DNA of 64,000 bases from Blastobasis lacticolella (taxonomy: Eukaryota; Arthropoda; Insecta; Lepidoptera; Blastobasidae), in assembly GCA_905147135.1 (NCBI GenBank), contig LR990052.1:16492200-16556199 (forward strand), in the 5' to 3' direction. Of the stretch, positions 45,641-56,639 are shown piece after piece. The position numbers were made by a program, and so were the translations under genes. Below the pieces are notes generated by a model, which worked only from the letters and a program-made list of their open reading frames with translations, was not told the DNA's origin and did no database searches. How positions within the stretch are numbered: position 1 is the stretch's first letter; the number at the start of each line of letters is the position of its first letter.

Positions 45641-45920
45641 CCTAGTTGAATCACTGTAAAGGACTTTCGCTCCAGACCAGCCACAGAGTTAAGTATAAGC
45701 TTGTATTTTATTACTTTGGTGCCTATTGCTGATTTCTAAATGATTTATTTGTGTAATCCTTAGGCGACATAGCCGCTATACTTCATTTTGCTATGTTTTA
45801 TTATGTTCAGAATACATTAGCATATTTCCCATGTTCATTTGTTGGATATGACTGCTATCCTATATAAATAATTTATCTCATTTAATCTGATCTGTGTTTG
45901 AATGTGAATATCCTTTCCTG

Positions 45921-45926
45921 AATAAA
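45921..45926 (+). terminator. LTR polyadenylation signal
   Basis: AATAAA lies 288 bp after the TATA box and about 140 bp before the LTR end, in the order expected for U3-R-U5. Confidence 0.55.
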
Positions 45927-46072
45927 TAGAAATTTATATTTAACTAATGTGCCCTATTTTTCATTTTATTCAACTTTCTAACCTTAGTTACTAGGCCAAC
46001 CTGACTCATATCCCCTAAATACTTAAATTCACACATTAGATCGGTACACTCTATCTATTTTTCTAACACGCG

Positions 46073-47721
46073 CGTGCGACAGAGACGATGCTCTATAACG
46101 CCCAACCACTGGGCGCTCGCGAATTTGAAATCAAAGCCATTTTTTTATAAAATATAAACATAAATGTATTTATTTTTCACGGTGGCATAAAAAGACTAGG
46201 TACTTAAAAATTTCAATATTTGAATTAAATTATTTCAAACTATGTTGTCCATATTTTGTTAGATGATAATGAAGAAGTCGATCCTAGATAATGACAAACA
46301 GCCCAAGACAATCACTATGTGAAAGCACCCTAATTGATTGGCACTCTTAATTGACCAATCAGAAACCTTAATTACCGTCCCCTTTCGAAGGAATGAAAAA
46401 TAAACTCGTACCGCTTGTGCTGTTTAACAAATAACTCCGCCATTTAACTTGTCCGAACTCAGAGCTGCAAGGAAATGGCGCGATCGGGCTCAAAGCTAAC
46501 CGGATGTGACGTCGTTTATCCAGCGTCATTAACCGGAAGTGCACCCCTGTACCCTGCAGGTTCTTTGTTTGAAATATTGGAGTTGGGCTCCGTTTCTGGA
46601 ATACAGTGTCGGAAGTTTAGGGGAATGCAGCTGTAGTTAAAAGTAAAATGTTGTCAACGGTTACTGTATTTATACAGGAGGTATATGTACATAAAACAAA
46701 GTGCCCAGTCTGTTTAAAATATCGGCACACATTGTAATTTTTTTTAAATGGAAGTATGGTATGAGGGTTGTAAGGATTGAAAGTTATAAATAATATGGGT
46801 AGTGCCCACTCCGGACGCCTTCGACATTTTCTTAAACTTGTCTTTTTACAAACATGACACTTTCCTAACTCGTCTCATTTTTATCTTGTCTTAGTTTTAA
46901 ATAAATCCTTATTTTCCTACATCGGCTTTTTCGTTGCTGGTCTCTTTTTAAACTCGACAATTATTTTTACCGATCACAGTAAAGTACTACGGTTAGGTAA
47001 TGGTGTTTCTGTCATTGTTTACCTATGTTCTGACTTGTTCTAGTTGACTGTCTGTCTTTAGTTCCTTTGTCATCTGCGAACAATATTAGCTAACAATGTT
47101 TCCACTTCAATATTGCCAGCCAACTCCGAAATACGAAGTCACAACGGAAGCAGCCGAAGCGCGCCGAAGTAACAAACTGCCGAATAAAAGGGCGGCAGTC
47201 CATTAAAACCGCGGGAATGGCCTTCCAAACTCCTAATTATAGGCGGATCGTTAATTTTACTCGAAATCAAGAAAATTCCCGTGAGTTACGGCGTGGCTGT
47301 GAAGAAAAAAAATAATTAAAAAACAAAATGGCGCAGTTTAATGGCCGCTTGTGAACGTAAACGGTCTCCGAGGCGAGTTGTGGCGCTCTCCTTTGTTTTT
47401 ATTATCGCCTTTCTTTGTATTTAAGGCGTTATTGCAATAGTAAAAATTAAACTTTGTAGCCGAGAAACGCTGCTAAAACGTCAACGTTTTGAACGTCTTA
47501 TAATATTTTCTATACGAAAAACTAATCCACTTGTTTAAATGGAACTCCAATAAAATACAATGTTGGGCATAATACTCCTCTCCTCATTTACTCTGCATAA
47601 ATCTATAATTTTGAGAAGGACATAATCTCTTACTGACGATCAGAAAGGAAAACGTCTCATCACTAATAGCAAATAACAAAAATTCTCTATTTTCAACTCT
47701 ATTCTTGTAACGTTAAAGAGA
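46073..47721. other. No exon recognised; possible regulatory DNA
   Basis: Two less AT-rich patches may be regulatory: 46440-46560 has GATGTGACGTCG (CRE-like) and ACCGGAAGT (ETS-like), and 47140-47420 is a mix of GC-rich and homeobox-like ATTA sites. These are motif resemblances only. Confidence 0.35.
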
Positions 47722-48048
47722 GTGTCGGTGGCCTAATAGTTAAGAGGAACCCCTTGATTCCCTGAAATACCACGTTCGTACCCCAGTGCTGCCATTTCCC
47801 AATGGCTCTTTTCTGAGTTATGTACATTAGTTGAACACTAACCGATGCTCTTACGGTGACGGCAAACATCATGATGAAACCTGCACATGGTGCAACCATT
47901 AGCCAATATGGTCAGGTTCCCTGCTCACAGAGATCAGATGGTAGTCACTCCACTGTTAATACCTGATTTGCCAAATCCTGGATCATTGGCAAGGCGGACC
48001 CTGGGCCCTTCGCGACGAGAGCACAACTGGGACATTAACGCTAATGAC
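47722..48048 (+). mobile_element. SINE-B, full length
   Basis: It runs from the head 'TGTCGGTGGCCTAATAGTTA' through 'TCTTTTCTGAGTTATGTACA' to the tail 'GAGCACAACTGGGACATTAA'. TTGTAACG occurs just outside both ends (near 47705 and 48054) and may be a target duplication with a few intervening bases. ORFs across it are shadows. Confidence 0.85.
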
Positions 48049-49296
48049 CAATTTTGTAACGATACATATTAAACCAATTCGCTTTCCATCGACTTTGCTG
48101 CTTAGCAAACTAAGCATAAACTCGTACAACCTGACGTCTTCACATGTAATGTAACGCAAAATCTGTATAACATACGTAGACAAAGGTATTCAAATACTCC
48201 TTTGTCTGAGTGGCGCCTTCGAGGCAAGATGCGTTCTATAATAGTTATGTTATGTCTGGGTGAGGGTGTCAAATCTACCGGAATGATCGAGAAATTAATG
48301 GTGTCGTTACTGGGAATTGATATACAGGATATACCGGCACTCTCCCTTGTCATATTTCAGGAAGTAATAGCTAAGTTATGGAGTCGTGAACGGTTTAGGT
48401 CGTCAAGGAGTTCGGGAGAGAGCTACTTTTATTGGGAATCGATTGGCGTTATGTGTTTGGTGTTTTGACGGTAGATTGGTCTTGCAATGGTTTATTGATA
48501 AGTCTTTATTGTTATGTTGTCCCCTTAGTTGTTACTCGAGTAGGTGCATTTTCTTTGCGAAGGTTGTCACACGAACTATTTATGGGGTAAATTGTGTTGT
48601 ATGTAGATGTTGGTTGGCACGTTTTTGAGTAGGTATCTACCTCATTTGCTAATTTAAGTAGCTACCTAAATTTGAATGTCGAGTTTTTAACTACGACGTA
48701 TGTAGGAAACATCAATCAGCATTTTGTGAAATTTACGTTCTTCTGCGGAACCTAACTAGGCAAGTATAAAATTCCATCATACATCTTTCCTTTCATCACA
48801 CATCCAGACACACCTCTTTTGCCTCTTCCAAATTCATACATCTTTTCATATATTTACGCACATACATTAGCGCACTTCAATTTACCTCACAATCACACTT
48901 ACACCCAACCATACAAAGTACCGTCACTCTCTTCAGATAAAATTTTAATCAAGCTAGACTAAGTGAAGGGTCAACTACGTTAATACAAATATCTGTGCAC
49001 AGTGGATGAATTTGTTTGCGCCGACAATGGCGGAGTCGCGCTCCCGGGACAATGAGCCTAGATTAACCCGGACGAATTAAATAGCACCCGAACCTTAGCG
49101 GGGTTGGTGGGACAAGGGGTGGACTGAAGCGGGTAGTAGAGGGTTGCGAAAGGAGCGGGGAAGCCAGCGGTAATATGTGTATTATACCAGTTGTTAAAAA
49201 AAAAGTCATAATTGTAAAAGTTGTTTTAATTTTCTTTTTAAGTAGTGCATAAGTAGTTGACACTGAGTTCATGATGGAACTCAATTATATGATAAA
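48049..49296. other. No supported gene
   Basis: An 88-codon frame at 48202-48468 has no recognised domain. The rest is AT-rich. Confidence 0.45.
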
Positions 49297-49434
49297 TTAA
49301 AACACTTTTATACACCAGTTCCACTAAATATATTGTCAATTAATTGCCAGAAGATGATATCCGGAACCGGTCGCAATTAATAAAAAGTTTATAAATATAA
49401 CATATTTAGTGGAACTAGCGTATAAGTGTTTTAA
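49297..49434. mobile_element. MITE with TTAA ends
   Basis: The left arm 'TTAAAACACTTTTATACACC' and the complemented right arm 'TTAAAACACTTATACGCTAG' continue into AGTTCCACTAAATA in both, giving arms over 30 bp. TTAA at both edges could be a target duplication as in piggyBac-type elements, or part of the repeat. A one-arm relic is at 20134-20160. Confidence 0.75.
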
Positions 49435-49619
49435 TCTGTAAGTAGTGCTTAGTTGTGTCGTTTACAATTATGATATTTCCTTGCATATTTTATTGTATGC
49501 AACAAAAGATTCAATCATTTTGAGCATTCGAATTCAGCAGAATCAGCCGATCCGCGCCCCGCCACCGCCCGCCGCCCGCACCACCCCCCACGTCACCTCC
49601 ACCCTCTTTCATCCATCAT

Positions 49620-50030
49620 TAGCGGACAATGGCCAATCCAGCGTGTGGAGCACTTCATCACCGGGGCGCGGACATAATTAACCTGGCAGATTACCGTGAC
49701 CCCCCGCGATGGCTGCTGGAAGAGATCGGCTAAATGATAGGGCCCGATCGACAGTTTTTGAGTTGTTTTCGGCGGTATCGTGGAGGGAAATGCTGTTGCT
49801 AATGTTGTTGGGCAGCAGTGACCAGTTTCCATCAGGCCCGCTTGCCTATTTGTCTACTGATTAACATAAAACAAATATTATTTCGGCGGGCGTGTATATC
49901 TTTTAGCAGATAATAGCCAATCCATCGTGTAAGCACTTCATTGCCTTCGCGGACACCTCGCGGTGGCGGGTTGGAAGAGATCTGGCCAACGATAGGCTAG
50001 AATGATCGACAGTGTCTGGGTTATTTTGAT
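49620..50030 (+). repeat. Diverged direct duplication (two units of about 130-150 bp)
   Basis: Unit 1 (49620-49768) and unit 2 (49904-50030) share 'TAGC.GA.AATGGCCAATCC', 'AGCACTTCAT', 'TGGAAGAGAT' and 'GATCGACAGT' in order. A repeat D-type fragment lies between them at 49809-49876. Each unit may be a copy of one interspersed element. Confidence 0.65.
49809..49876 (+). repeat. Repeat D-related fragment
   Basis: 'GCAGTGACCAGTTTCCATCA' and 'GGCCCGCTTGCCTATTTGTC' lead to an A-rich end. It matches 21392-21530 and lies between the two units of the direct duplication. Confidence 0.7.
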
Positions 50031-50067
50031 GCAAATTTGGATAGTTTTGAGCGTTATAATGAAGCTT

Positions 50068-50331
50068 CATCATCACAGCCCGTGACAGTCCACTGCAGGA
50101 CTTAGGGCCTCTCCCACGAAAGGGAAGGTTATTGCCATAATCTCCACGCTTGGCAGGCGGGTTGGAGATCGCAGTGCAGTAGATGTAAATCTACCCAGAA
50201 AGATGCTGCTGCCCATCTTTCGGATCTGTCCCTTAGTCGCCTCTTACGACACCCACGGGAAGAGATGGGGTGGTGATATTCTTTGAGGTGGCGGCACCAC
50301 ACACCACTATTGCTAATGCTAATAAAATATA
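50068..50331 (-). mobile_element. Retroposon C with 12-bp target duplication
   Basis: A diverged copy, with (ATG)n at the low end, flanked by ATAATGAAGCTT at 50056-50067 and 50332-50343. Its body differs from the 17874 and 53329 copies in the middle ('AGTAGATGTAAATCTACCCA'), so it may be a subfamily. Confidence 0.8.
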
Positions 50332-50354
50332 ATAATGAAGCTTATTATATTTTA

Positions 50355-50542
50355 CTAGTGGACCCGGCGCGACTTCGTTCGCGTACACCTACTACCCCTT
50401 TTTCTTGCTTATAAACCTTCCTCTTGAATCACTCTATCTATTAAAAAAACCGCATCAAAATCCGTTGCGTAGTTTCAAAGATTTAAGCATACAAAGGGAC
50501 ATAGGGACAGAGAAAGCGACTTTGTTTTATACTATGTAGTGA
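50355..50542 (-). mobile_element. H1 Helitron-like element, complete
   Basis: On the minus strand it reads A|TCACTACATAGTATAAAACA at the start and 'GCGCCGGGTCCACTAG'|T at the end, satisfying both Helitron terminal rules and AT target insertion. The 188-bp body has 'AACGGATTTTGATGCGG'-like and 'GGTAGTAGGTGTACGCGAAC' words. This is the best-preserved member of the family in the window. Confidence 0.8.
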
Positions 50543-51095
50543 TTAGCATTACCAACATCACAGTCCAGTATTGGACTTACACGGCTGGTGATTACAACGC
50601 TGGGTACTGCAAAGTCATCACAATATATCTATTGTGGTCACAAAAATCCAGCTGTGGACCGGTCGCTCGCTATAATACTGGAAAATAGAAATATTCACGC
50701 CCGAGAGTAGGATTCCAGCTTTTACATACACAAAAGAATCCTCACAAATAAAAAACAGATAGGATCCCCAAATCCTAAGGCTACCGAGACGACTCCATAG
50801 CCATACCCAAAATAATTAGGGGACAATACAATAAACCGTCCAGCAGACAAATGGACGTAAAGACAATAGACGGGGGCGCCCGTGGGGCACAATGGAACAC
50901 TTTGCCTCTGCGGCTACGGCGAGCCACGCTTTTCTGTTGTCAGAATACGTACAGAGATGGCGGTAATTTATAGGATGAAGTTGTAGATGCAAGTATTCCA
51001 CGTTTTAGAGTAAAAAAGGAATAGGAATTTAATGTTATTGGGTAATTGAGGAAAGAGTAGTTTTTTTTGTTATAAGGTAGATATACAGGCAAATA
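50543..51095. other. No recognised feature
   Basis: The 61-codon minus ORF at 50816-51001 has no domain. Confidence 0.45.
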
Positions 51096-51173
51096 CTTCA
51101 CCTGATGCAAAGTCGTCACTGACACCAATTCCATGCCTCTGGAAGGATCCCATGTCATGGTCCAAAGGAAATA
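51096..51173 (-). CDS. Possible 78-bp exon (weak)
   Basis: On the minus strand, TTCCAG is followed by 78 open bases ending CATCAG|GTGAAG, a good donor. The length is a multiple of three and two frames stay open, reading '...FLWTMTWDPSRGMELVSV' or '...VFPLDHDMGSFQRHGIGV'. The pyrimidine tract is poor and no family is recognised, so this is a hypothesis only. Confidence 0.2.
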
Positions 51174-51959
51174 CTGCGACTGGAATTTCATTGGGACGTT
51201 TACATAAAAGTCGTTACGATACGAGTATGACTTTTTATTTATTTTTAAAAGTATTTTTAAGTCTTCATAGAGGGCCAGTGTACTTTAATTCATCAGAAAC
51301 AAATCACATTCCTTATGAACTTTGAACTAATTTACTTTGAACTTTGTTAATAGGACGATTTTGAAGAAATTTTCAAAATATCTTCAGGCCGCTGGGTAAT
51401 CCTATGAAGTTTGATACCCGTGCGAAACCTGAACAGATCACAAGTATACAAATAATTTAGGAAATGGTTACATTCATGAAAGTTTAAACATAACGTTGTT
51501 GCTTAGCAAATTGACCAGTCTGTGTATTTTATTTTTTCATTACAGCCTTCCACTTTAGCGCTACTTATGAAATGATTTCCAGGCTTAATGTTGGAAAGAA
51601 CAAGAAAATGAATTGTTATAAAACTCTACAAAAATAGAATAATATGGTCGTTACAAAGAGATCAATACAGAAATGCTTGGTGAAACAACTCGCGAATCAG
51701 ATACCAGCGTCTGTACGATCAGTAAGAATGAAGCAATCGCTACAAGTTGACAAGGCAGGCGCCGAGACGAATTTATAGGGCCGGTGAAAAATGATGCAGA
51801 GGCGGTGACAGCCTGGGGGAACGGAATCCTTGTAGAATTGCCGATCTATCAGTTGACGGAAAACTTTGTCGAGTGTATCGTATCTAGAGGGTATACATAA
51901 TATATTTTACAGCCTGAAAATTGAAGTCTCACAAGAACAAGTTCATGAAAATTATTTTT
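51174..51959. other. No recognised feature
   Basis: AT-rich DNA without supported features. Confidence 0.5.
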
Positions 51960-52175
51960 TCATAGCAAGCTTTAATCGCACGTTCTCTATGATCAGTCAA
52001 AGTTTTTGTCAAGTCTAATCAAATAAGCCCAAACGCGATGGGTTTACCATATGTAGTTTAGAAGTTCCTATGGCCACCTTCCGGCTCCATCAACAGATCA
52101 GCTCGATGATATCATAACATTACTTTGTCACCGAACTTACATGGGAGTGGAAATGAGTCAAATTTAACTTGCAAG
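51960..52175 (+). repeat. Lepidopteran interspersed repeat
   Basis: 'TTAGAAGTTCCTATGGCCAC', 'CTTCCGGCTCCATCAACAGA' and 'TCAGCTCGATGATATCATAA' form a phrase I know as recurrent in lepidopteran genomes. It is single-copy in this window. The class is unknown. Confidence 0.5.
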
Positions 52176-53317
52176 ATATTATTACAACATGACATGTGAA
52201 ACTAAAAATAAAAAAGCTTGTAAAATATACCTACAGGTTCACCTAGCAGGAGTAGCCCGTATTCTTAGAAACATTTTACGCCGTTTCTCCCCAAGAACCC
52301 CATTCAAAGTCCAGCTTTTGAAACTAACAACTCTTTTCAAGACTACGTTCCTTTTTTGAACATTTAACGGAGTACTGGTTGGCGACGACCGTTGCATTTT
52401 ATTTTTATTTGTTCCTGGCCACTTTTCTCCTGAATCGCTTAGCTGGTGGCGGTAATTTGTTCTCCGTCCGTTTAAAATGGTTTAAACGAGGTATAAAACA
52501 CTTGTGTCTTCTTACTGCTTATATTTCGTTTACGAAACAAGACTCTACGTTCACGCAAATGTTTATATAGTTATCTACTCGTTCATAAGTGCGAAACTTA
52601 GAGAATATCGATCCGAGGAGTTTGTTACTCTTTCATAACAAACTAAGAAACCGATTTTGATAGAATTTACTCTATATTATACTCGTAGCTTACATCGCTG
52701 AATAATACATTACTGGTCTCGTATTGTTTTTTATAGTTCTTACTAGAGATGGGCTGAGTTCTCTTTTGTTATGGTGCCTATGGTAATCTTCATACACGGT
52801 GTTTTCTCTTTCGTGCATAGGTATTGTATTTTGCAGTTTAGCGTCCTAAAATTGTTATCCATTTATGACCATGAACCGTTTTTGAACCACTCGCGTAGAG
52901 TCCGTTTTCAATTTTGATTTTAGGCAAGGCATAAAAATTTCAAACTTTGGTGCATGTTGGCGGTTTTTCTCTATTTTTGGACATTTAACTTTCGGAACTT
53001 TACTATTTTCACTGTTTTTGGTAAAATAATTGAAATTTTCATGATAAAAATAAAAAATTACAGCCGTTCGACTCAAGGCGAGCGATTCAAAAACAAAGTC
53101 CTATGTCTGTTACCAAAAAAGAATCCTTACAATACAACAACTCAATTACTTTGTCAATGGCTACCGTCGTCACATTGGTGCACTATTTCTTGTTTTGTTC
53201 CTTTTAAAGCGACCCTTTTGTCCTTTTCCAATTTGCCCTTTTCGAGTGTCAGGCGCTGATTGATGAGGATTTCAGAAAAAATCCTTTTCAGGCCATTGCT
53301 GCGTATAATGGCCTCTC
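52176..53317. other. No supported gene
   Basis: Short ORFs only, including a 101-codon plus frame at 52954-53259 that overlaps a minus frame. Neither has a domain. Confidence 0.45.
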
Positions 53318-53328
53318 TTATTACGTTT

Positions 53329-53615
53329 CATCATCATCATCACAGCCCGTAACAGTCCACTGCAGGACTAAGGGCCTCTCCCACGAAAGGGGAGGTTATT
53401 GCCATAATCTCCACGCTTGGCAGGCGGGTTGGAGATCGCAGTGTTTAAATAATACAATGGAAAATGCTGCTGCCCGTTTTCCAGACCACGGAGACTCTTG
53501 ATCTTAAGCCTCGAAAACATTAGTCGCCTTGTACGACACCCACGAGTGTAAGGGGTTGGTGCTATTCTACTCTGCCGAACACCACACGGCCACCGAACAC
53601 CACACGGCCAACGGA
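53329..53615 (-). mobile_element. Retroposon C, full length with 11-bp target duplication
   Basis: TTATTACGTTT flanks the unit at 53318-53328 and 53616-53626. The minus strand starts near 'GGCCGTGTGGTGTTCGGTGG' and ends (ATG)n. The 5' end carries a duplicated 'CACCACACGGCCA' unit compared with 17874-18135. No ORF spans it. Confidence 0.9.
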
Positions 53616-53711
53616 TTATTACGTTTATTTATTTATATTTACGTTATTTATTTATAACGTGTAATACCTACATAACACGGGTGTTCTCGGGCTTTCTGCA
53701 TTAATATGTGC

Positions 53712-53842
53712 ATGTATTGCTCATATAAACCTTAGGGGAAAAATCGCTAAATGATAGTGCATCAAAATCCGTTGTGTGGCTTAGGAGTTAGCGAATATAC
53801 AGACAGACAGACGCGGCTTTATTTTATGCTATGTAAGGATGC
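53712..53842 (-). mobile_element. H1-like Helitron fragment
   Basis: 'TATAAACCTTAGGGGAAAAA', 'CATCAAAATCCGTTGTGTGG' and 'CTTTATTTTATGCTATGTAA' parallel 22655-22860 and the H1 family. The ends are incomplete. Confidence 0.55.
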
Positions 53843-53857
53843 ATGAGAGAGCCCTGT

Positions 53858-53985
53858 TAACAGAGTCACGGAGGTCAGATGGCACCACTGTAATTACCTA
53901 ATCTGTCAAGTCCTGGATCATGGTCAAGGCGGACCCCGGGCCCGGAGAGCAAAATCGGGACATTAACGTCAAGATGATTAGTTAA
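53858..53985 (+). mobile_element. SINE-B 3' part
   Basis: 'TTAACAGAGTCACGGAGGTC', 'TCCTGGATCATGGTCAAGG' and the tail 'ATCGGGACATTAACGTCAAG' with GATGATTA. The head is missing. Confidence 0.8.
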
Positions 53986-55149
53986 GGATGCATGAGAGAG
54001 TGAAATGCGAATTATGGGACACCTGATAATATTGAAGAATTACCTTCTGTCTGCGCCGCAGCCACCTATTTTAATTGTATAGATTCAACACTGGTGCACA
54101 CGGCACACTCACTCACACTACGGCAAACGCATCTATACACCCACTCACGCACACAAGCATACATTCCTACAAAACGCTAACAGCCGTTCAATTGCCATCA
54201 AGACTTCTATCGCAACGGCCACCAAATCATTACGCAGATCCACCTAATGTAATAAAATTCAAGCGAAAGTATAATAAATCGCCTATTTCAAGAAGTCAAG
54301 AGTTTTTCTTGTTGCATCCGCAACACCTTCCATTCATCAAAATCAATCATACACTCTCTTTCTATGTATTGTGTGTGAAATAGAAATAATGTGTCTGAAA
54401 AACTTTCTGGCTTCACCCCTAAACAGCTCTATAAAAGAACGAATAAATAAAAATAAGGTAAAATAAAGGGTCCTACCACCGGTATTCGCCAGTTATTACG
54501 AAGGCATGTCTCGATTGTGATAAATTAAAAACAGCTTTAAGCTATTACTATTAATATTATGCTGTTGTCTGCAGCTGACTGTACGACCCGTCATGGAGCG
54601 GGTAGGTACATTCTGCTCTGCCGGACACCAAGTCCGGAAGTTTAATTCGCATGGTGACAGTATCTCTTGCCATGAAGTTGGTTCTCATCTGCACATTGCT
54701 TACCTAGAAAAGAAACACCTGTCTAGTAAGTCTCCCTGAGGAGTCCGCCAGGGTGAGCAGCCGCCTTATCTTTTCTAGCGCCAACCAACAATCTTTGCAA
54801 TGTTGCCGAAACATGGGTGAACACGGCACAGTACTGTCCCATCGGTCGGACTATCGTCATTGTAAAGCTTGAATGTATGATCAACATACTGCAACGCGTC
54901 TAGTTACGACACGCATGTATTTTCATTGATGGAAGGGGAAATCTTCCCAGGGAAAGCTATCGTGGATAGCCCCGAGTTTTATCGGCACGTCCCACCTATG
55001 TCAGGAGAGCGCCACGTACCGCACTAAAAATCTATGAATCGTAAGATGTAAAGTGCTGTAAACTAGATGAGGGTTAAGTAAAGTAGATTTTTTTATGCTA
55101 AGCAACAATCGAGCAGATAGCCCTAGATGGTTAGCGGTAACTGTCGCCC
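53986..55149. other. No supported gene; CA-rich and mixed DNA
   Basis: A degenerate CA-rich tract lies at 54090-54160. A piece at 54561-54632 loosely resembles the 5' region of retroposon C ('CATTCTGCTCTGCCGGACAC'). ORFs have no domains. Confidence 0.4.
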
Positions 55150-55290
55150 ATAACATCTAAGATTCATACATTTAGGTTGCAGGCAACAAAAATACAGAAC
55201 CGCAGGTACGTTGTCACTGTGAGGACTAAGATGAAAAGTCTCATGCCTGTAGTAGCGCTTAAGATGCTGTGAACAGTTGCAGCTTTCCTA
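55150..55290 (+). repeat. LINE 3' UTR segment, second copy
   Basis: 'ACATTTAGGTTGCAGGCAAC', 'ACCGCAGGTACGTTGTCACT' and 'AAGTCTCATGCCTGTAG' are the complement of the block at 3340-3450, so this copy is in the opposite orientation. No coding part adjoins. Confidence 0.65.
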
Positions 55291-55866
55291 TGTAAGTTTA
55301 GCAAAACTCATGATTTCTCTCGGATCACACCAGTGGTACAGCACCGTTTAAGGTACAGTGCAGCTATCTACAAGGCTCTGTGCTTGATGGCGGCACATTA
55401 GTCAGGGGTGTACCGCACCTGCACCGCTGTAGGTGCCATGCTAGGCATAAATCGTAGTCTTGTTGCCAGTTTGTTGCGGGTCTTTTGTTAGAAACCGTTA
55501 GAACTTGCTGGTTGTAAACTGCGAACATTGTCGGGTGGAGATTTGTTGAAAAAATCCGGATGGAATGTGTTCGGTAGGTGACAGACACGTTTCTTTTCTC
55601 GGGTCACGCGTTCTGCGTTCGTTGTCTTATATTAACCCCTACGTATGAAATTAAAGCGAAAGTGATGGAAACTAGAATTTTGGAAACGGAAATATTCTAC
55701 TCGGAATTGGCCAAGCCGATTGCGGTCAAACTTTTTAGGTATAATCAGACAACATTAAGCTAACTAGTGTGTAGAATTTCATTTTGTAAACTACCCTTTT
55801 CATACAATTACATCTGGTTAAATAGGCAAAACCGACGACGTAAATGTAGATGATTGATGTATTGTC
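55291..55866. other. No supported gene
   Basis: Two 61-74-codon ORFs without domains. Confidence 0.45.
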
Positions 55867-56207
55867 CACGGCCTTAATATCCCGCTTGTGCTACCGCGCA
55901 CGAGGGCCGCCTTGACCATGATCCAAGATTTGGCCAATCACGTAATTACAGTGGGGCGACTGCTATCTGACCTCCATGACCCTGCTACCAAGGGAATCTG
56001 AACAGATTGGATCATGGTTACACTATCAGTCGCCTAAATGCGCAAGTTTCATCACGATGTTTTCCCTCACCGTAAGAGCATCGGTTAGCATCCAACTAAC
56101 GTACATAACTCAGAAAAGAGTCGTCGGTAAATGGCCGCAGCGTGATTCGAACCCTATACCTCTCGCTTACGAGTCGGATACCCTAACCGCTCGGCCACCG
56201 ACACTCC
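55867..56207 (-). mobile_element. SINE-B, full length
   Basis: An inverted complete copy, from the tail 'TTAATATCCCGCTTGTGCTA' to the head 'GTGATTCGAACCCTATACCT' and 'CGCTCGGCCACCGACACTCC'. It retains 'AACTCAGAAAAGAGTCG'. The ORF at 55976-56224 is fortuitous. Confidence 0.9.
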
Positions 56208-56639
56208 TATCTACTCCAGCTTAAATGGGACATTTTAATTTACTCCCGTCGCACACACAACGGGACAATTTAACAGACAATGACACCAATTCTACTTAAA
56301 TTAGTGTAATACTAGACAGATTGGTGGTTCTTGGCCAACGGTTGGTCGGTTAATGGAAAAACTGCGAGCTTCCTTGCTCATTTAATTTGCTATTGTTATA
56401 CGGAAAGAGTTTAGTAGTAGTAGGAGGGTAGGACCCTTTAGGATCATATCACCATGAGCATTTCCTCTATAAACTAAATTATGCCTGCATGAGGTGCTCT
56501 TCAAAACTCGGGATTCTTATCTTTGTTCGGGAACACAATAAGCTAACGGGTTTCTAATCGACAAGGAAGTGGTAATTCCGATCCGTGAGATAATTTTGAA
56601 ATTTAAATCAGTTATGTGGTTCTAGAAATAAATATGAAA
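56208..56639. other. No recognised feature
   Basis: No exon or repeat was recognised. Confidence 0.5.

Larger units (their letters stand above)
45265..46068 (+). mobile_element. Solo LTR, complete, with CGCG target duplication
   Basis: The 804-bp unit starts TGTTAGA and ends TCTAACA, the classic TG...CA inverted ends of a long terminal repeat. The 4-bp duplication CGCG flanks it (45261-45264 and 46069-46072), as Ty3/gypsy-type integration commonly leaves. Inside, in order, are a TATA box and a polyadenylation signal on the plus strand. No internal gag-pol region is present, so the element was probably lost by recombination between two LTRs. It lies in the intron upstream of the coiled-coil exon, antisense to that gene. 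The family is not identified. Confidence 0.85.

Noticed and set aside
47699..47899. ORFs across SINE-B copies (also at 37763-38051 and 55976-56224)
   Set aside because: They recur only because the same SINE is translated each time.
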